This document shows, one piece after another, positions 60,069 through 64,000 of a stretch of DNA of 64,000 nt. The notes under the pieces are model-generated. The model did no database searches, had not been told where the DNA came from, and saw nothing but the letters and a program-made list of their open reading frames with translations. The position numbers and the translations under genes were made by a program. Positions within the stretch are counted from its first letter, which is position 1; each line of letters starts with the position of its first letter. Source of the stretch: Rosa chinensis (lineage: Eukaryota; Streptophyta; Magnoliopsida; Rosales; Rosaceae); contig NC_037091.1 in the NCBI RefSeq assembly GCF_002994745.2, forward strand, positions 9,982,501-10,046,500, given 5' to 3'.

Positions 60069-61064
60069 GACAAAATGGATCTCAGACAAACAAACTAGTA
60101 TCATAACTTTGAATGCTATTCATATCCGTTTCTAAGATAGGGAAAATTTTACGACAGAGGATCACCTATCTACAATTAACTAGCTTTCTACGGTTGTAAA
60201 TTAGCTTGATTGTTACGAGTTCAACATAGAGTTTTAGGGGGGTTATATATGTGTGTAGATTTCCAATTCTAGATAGATCTTGGAACTAAAAGTTTTGAAT
60301 CTAGATTTGGATTCCGTTAGGTTAGTGGTGCTTTGTTTTAGATCCTGGGGCAGTTGATTGGCTCCTCTCATGCATGTTGACAGACTAGAGATTAGAGAAG
60401 ATGTAGAGCGACTATTGAAGATTGGTTGTTAATTGTTATTAACATGCTGTCTAAAGGTTATATAAGTGGTCATTTGTTTGTATATAAGGTTATGTGCAGA
60501 GACTTTTGTTTGTGTAAAGTTTGAGATACTGCGCGCCATAGCTAGGTTTGGGTCATTTCTCTCAACCCTAATTTCATTCTAATTATAGTTTTCGTTGAGA
60601 TGTGTACCCAGATGATTAAATAAAGAGTTGCACAATGATTTTGGTGGAAAAAAACTGCTATGACCTATAGTGTATTTTTAGGATAGGACATAAATGTCAC
60701 TTATGTCAAATGAAATTGCTGGGTGAACAAAAATATTTACTTGTTATATTTAGAAGCACATTATATAAGGTACTGAAAAAGTAAAATTGTAAAATGTGCT
60801 CTTACATCATTATATAAGTTTTCATGAATTACAGTGGACTTGATCGAGCATTGTAGATTTCGTTGCCGGACCACACTGGTCCTAAAAAAGCGGTTGTGAC
60901 TATTGATGGCGGCTTCAACAATGTTGGTTGACGTTGAGTCGAGCCAACGAGCTAGGCCTGCCTTTACGACTATGGTTCCTAGTCTTTTAGGAGTGAGTTT
61001 GTCGGGGCTTTCTTGGTCTTGAATGCCCATTTTCCTTAGCTCTTGTTAGCTTAATTCGTGAAGG
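60069..61064. other. Mostly non-coding; one unrecognised minus-strand frame
   Basis: An 89-codon open frame at 61030-60761 (MGIQDQESPDKL..., with TIVVKAGLARWL) has coding-like composition, but I cannot assign it. It may be a gene fragment. The remainder is AT-rich. Confidence 0.4.
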
Positions 61065-61079
61065 GTTCATAACTCTTTT

Positions 61080-62164
61080 TTGAGCATAAGGAAATTCATT
61101 AATAATCAAACATATTACATTGAACATGAGTAACCATATGTGGTATCAAAACCACAACACCCCTTCCAACCTAGAACCATAGTGGCGGAACTGCCAAAAA
61201 GACCGGCCTCTGTGAGCCAAACAAGCCCAACATCCAACCACCTAATTCGCCCATACCCGCGGGCTACCATGGGTAGCAGCCAAACTCTAGTGTAAAGATA
61301 CAACCCAACCACCAATATGATGATGAATCGCACCACCCTCTCAAGCACCGTGTCCCAAAACCGCCAGACCACGTGCGAGGGTAATACAGGCGGCACGGCC
61401 ATAAGACCGAGCCATAGAGATGGCGCTACAGTACAACCAAGATACCAAAACAATGGCATCGACGCAACCTGAAAACACCCAAACCCCCGCTCAACAGAGG
61501 GGGGACTTATTCTCAACCGAGAAACAACAGAAAACACACAACAGCAAACCAACTTGAAAACAACTAAAATACACCAACTAGGCCCAAGAACATTGGCCCG
61601 GTCCAAAACCCAATCTCCCCCACAAAGGCCAAGCGCTACAAACAGCCACATCCGTTGCCGACGAGTCCCATCGCCATCAAACCGCCGCCACACAGCAACA
61701 AGCCACCGCGCCGAAGTCAGCCTTCGCAGCACTGCCCTGTCACTCCATAGCCAGCCCCTACTCCAGACAACCAACCACCAGACGAACCCAGACCAAATCG
61801 GAGACAGATCCGATCTGAATCGCCACAGCCCGAACCCATGTAAGATCGATGCCGCCTGAAACCACCACCGGAAAACCGAAGAACGTCGCTGCTGCATCAC
61901 TGCCTCCATCCCGGATCCGAGAAGGACAGATCGAGAACGATCTGTGCTGCCCGAAGTCGGAGAAGCCTCCACCCTCCCTGGACCACACCGCTGCCCCGAG
62001 AGCCCACTCCACCTCTGAACCATCAATCCTCTCCCGGACCGGAACGCAGCGGCGGGATCGCCTGCCGTGTTCGGCCGGGAGAGGAACACACTCCTCGGGT
62101 TTTTTCCTTTTTACCTAAGCGCGTGGGGCGCGTTCTCTCTGTAGTATTATATACCTTCAAACCC
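61080..62164 (-). mobile_element. Non-LTR retroelement derivative, 1.1 kb, with 15-bp TSD
   Basis: A perfect 15-bp duplication gttcataactctttt lies at 61065-61079 and 62165-62179. Read on the minus strand it is GC-rich for about 1 kb and ends ...aatttccttatgctcaaaaaa, a LINE-like 3' end with a short A tail. A 324-codon open frame (62089-61115) is Trp/Arg/Gly-rich and lacks any domain, so I take it as a 5'-UTR-type sequence. Probably a LINE internal-deletion derivative or large SINE-like element. Confidence 0.78.
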
Positions 62165-62179
62165 GTTCATAACTCTTTT

Positions 62180-62479
62180 GGCCCAAAGAGACTTGGATCA
62201 AGTGTTCCAAACTAAATGACAATAGTCAAATTGCTATACATACTCAACTCGGCTAATAAAAAATGCTCTCCATCACGTCCTCTTACTCATTTATGCGGAG
62301 CAATAATTAATTAAGTTGATTATGTGAATCCTAAGTTAGTTTACAGCCATAGATATGATTTGTGTCTCATACACTGATCGAATCAATGACTGAACTGAAG
62401 GTTGAGGTGGTCTACAAAACTCTGTTGAACTGTAGTTGAAGCCAGCTTCTTCACACTCTAATATGACCTTTGCCATCAT
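62180..62479. other. Intergenic, nothing recognised
   Basis: Short AT-rich stretch before the PI-PLC block. Confidence 0.6.
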
Positions 62480-64000
62480 TTCCCTAAAAATAAACTTCAA
62501 CCTCAGTCCTAGTCTCTCACCTTCAAAGCCTCTCTCTACATAGGCTTCATGAAACGGCTCTTCTTCCTCATTAATCCCTTCTTCGTCATCATCATACTCT
62601 TTTTGATGCTTTGAGGAACTACTGCTCTGTTGGAATCGAAAGAAGAGGAGAAGAATTCCGTTTGGATAAATACTGGGTTCAGGGTTTTTGTGGGTTTTGA
62701 AAGGCTGAGCATTGGAGGTATTGTTTTGTTGATTTTTATGTGTTCTGTTTTTTATTGGGTTTTTTTTGTTGTCGTTGGTTTTGTTGTCGTTGTTTTGTTG
62801 ACTAGTGCAGTTTATGTTCTCCCCAATTTTGTTTATCAGCGTTTGCTTCTTTACATTATTCTTTTAATGGGTACAGAGTGACAGTGATAGAGAAACTGAA
62901 TGCAAAACTGCAGTTGACATCAAACCTGTCCAGTCCGAACTCTGAAGCACCCGAGTACCTGGAACTTATAACCATCCACGCTGGAAAACCATAGGGTTGT
63001 TTGGAAGAAGCTGTAGAGGTTCGTGAAAAAGTAAGACGTCTTAGTTTGAGTGAACAAAAATAGAAAAGGCTGCTGAAAATCATGGAACTGATATTGTCAG
63101 GTAATATCTGCAGCAAGAAGTTATCTTAGCCTTTTGTTATCTGTGATCTCTAGCGGTTGTCCTGAGGTAATGATTCTGATACTTGATGTTGTGTTATAAT
63201 CTTTAGGTTCACACAGAGGAACATTCTAAGGATCTACCCCAAAGGAACACGAGTTACCTCCTTGAATTACCAATCGCATGTTGGGTGGGTGCGTGGAGCT
63301 CAAATAGTTGTGTTCAATATGCAGGTTAGCTTTGGAGTTTCATGAAATCTTATTGGAACCTAATAACATGTCAATGGCAGAGATCGATAAGAAATATAAC
63401 CCGATCTCTGGATATAAAATTTTATGACAAGGACGTGGCAAATCACGATTGTTGATGAATGGGATGTTTAGAGCCAATGAGGATGCGGTTACTTGAAAAA
63501 GCCAGCCTTTTTTATGCACAAGGGCGCAAATGTTGAGGTTTTTTATCCTAAAAGGACCTTGATAGTTGCAAAGACATTGAAGGTGAGGACAATTTATTTA
63601 ACTTGAGTTGAGTTTTCGGCATATTGGCAATAATCTCAGAGCATCGATGTTAATATACAGGTGAAAGCATACATGGGGAATAAATGGCACTTGGATTTTA
63701 GTCAAACACACTTCCATTCGTTCGCCCCAGACTTCTACACAAAAGTTAGTAAGATCCGTCTTTGTTTTTCTGGTAATTCAAGAATTTGATTCTATTTTAG
63801 TTATTGTTGCAATCAGCTACATTCCTATTTTACTTTACCTTGAATTTTAGACCAGCTCATAAGCGAATATTGGAATCAAGTAATCAGGTTGACTATATAC
63901 TGCTTATATACTTCTTTAACATTACGTCTAACATGCTTGCCAAGATGCTTCTATTGTTTCTTATTTAGTTTCTATAAATGCAAATATGAGATTTTTTTTT
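62480..64000 (+). pseudogene. Phosphoinositide-specific phospholipase C pseudogene, copy 2 (runs off the window)
   Basis: Near-identical to the copy at 25.6-27.9 kb from 62800 onward, with the same intron positions: Y-domain start from 62877, then the RIYPKGTRV exon, the GMFRAN/FDPKR exon and the C2 start VKAYMGNKWHLDF. It shares lesions with copy 1, including the stop after HAGKP and a stop near SEQ. It differs by lacking the ~900 bp (25690-26590) that holds the X-domain exon. At its left end, 62547-62610 encodes a signal-like MKRLFFLINPFFVIIILFLM followed by a stop. The shared lesions show that the gene was already dead before duplication. Confidence 0.87.

Noticed and set aside
61115..62089. 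324-codon Trp/Arg-rich frame as a protein gene
   Set aside because: No domain and strongly biased composition; it lies fully inside an inserted non-LTR element with a 15-bp TSD.

Overview
This window is nuclear DNA from a flowering plant, most likely a eudicot. The evidence is a CC-NB-ARC-LRR resistance gene, GT-AG introns, fragments of plant gene families (AHL, AMT1, chloroplast ATP synthase b', PI-PLC, PLAC8, SC35) and plant-type transposons. The style of the repeats suggests Rosaceae, but that is only an impression. It is a resistance-gene cluster heavily invaded by mobile DNA. Only one host gene looks intact.

Layout. 1-4.8 kb: an intact two-exon CNL gene (minus). 6.25-7.95 kb: a Mutator-like element (10-bp TSD) carrying a broken AHL (AT-hook) fragment. 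8.1-8.6 kb: abutting fragments of AMT1 (plus) and chloroplast ATP synthase b' (minus). 9.5-13.3 kb: LINE debris (two ORF1 copies and an ORF2 3' end). 13.3-16.1 kb: a second Mutator-like element (9-bp TSD) with a hAT element nested in it (8-bp TSD). 16.17-16.5 kb: a probable short Helitron. 16.6-23.9 kb: a complete but dead Ty1/Copia element (190-bp LTRs, 5-bp TSD). 26.4-27.6 kb: a decayed PI-PLC pseudogene. 31.7-35.6 kb: a CNL pseudogene, closely similar to the first CNL and broken by a 20-bp deletion, a nonsense codon and a splice-donor change. 35.9-37.0 kb: a PLAC8 (FW2.2/PCR-like) gene remnant. 37.6-45.5 kb: a 7.9-kb CACTA-type element without visible transposase, holding six ~504-bp tandem repeats and exon fragments including an SC35-like RRM. 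45.5-47.2 kb: a third, ancient CNL remnant, cut by a LINE 3' fragment and by a truncated Copia (47.2-48.6 kb). 50.0-53.3 kb: a five-exon plant mobile domain (PMD) and coiled-coil gene with five in-frame stops. 53.5-62.2 kb: an LTR-like segment, hAT elements, a Mutator-type MITE, another TIR element and a non-LTR derivative with a 15-bp TSD. 62.5-64.0 kb: a second copy of the PI-PLC pseudogene, running off the end.

How the parts relate. The arrangement [PI-PLC pseudogene - CNL] appears as a duplicated block: 1-4.76 kb matches 30.88-35.63 kb, and 25.6-28.3 kb matches 62.5-64.0 kb. The cluster therefore grew by segmental duplication and was later expanded by nested transposons. At least three elements carry or adjoin pieces of host genes. 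I found no rRNA, tRNA or CRISPR. All calls come from reading the sequence; no database search was run.
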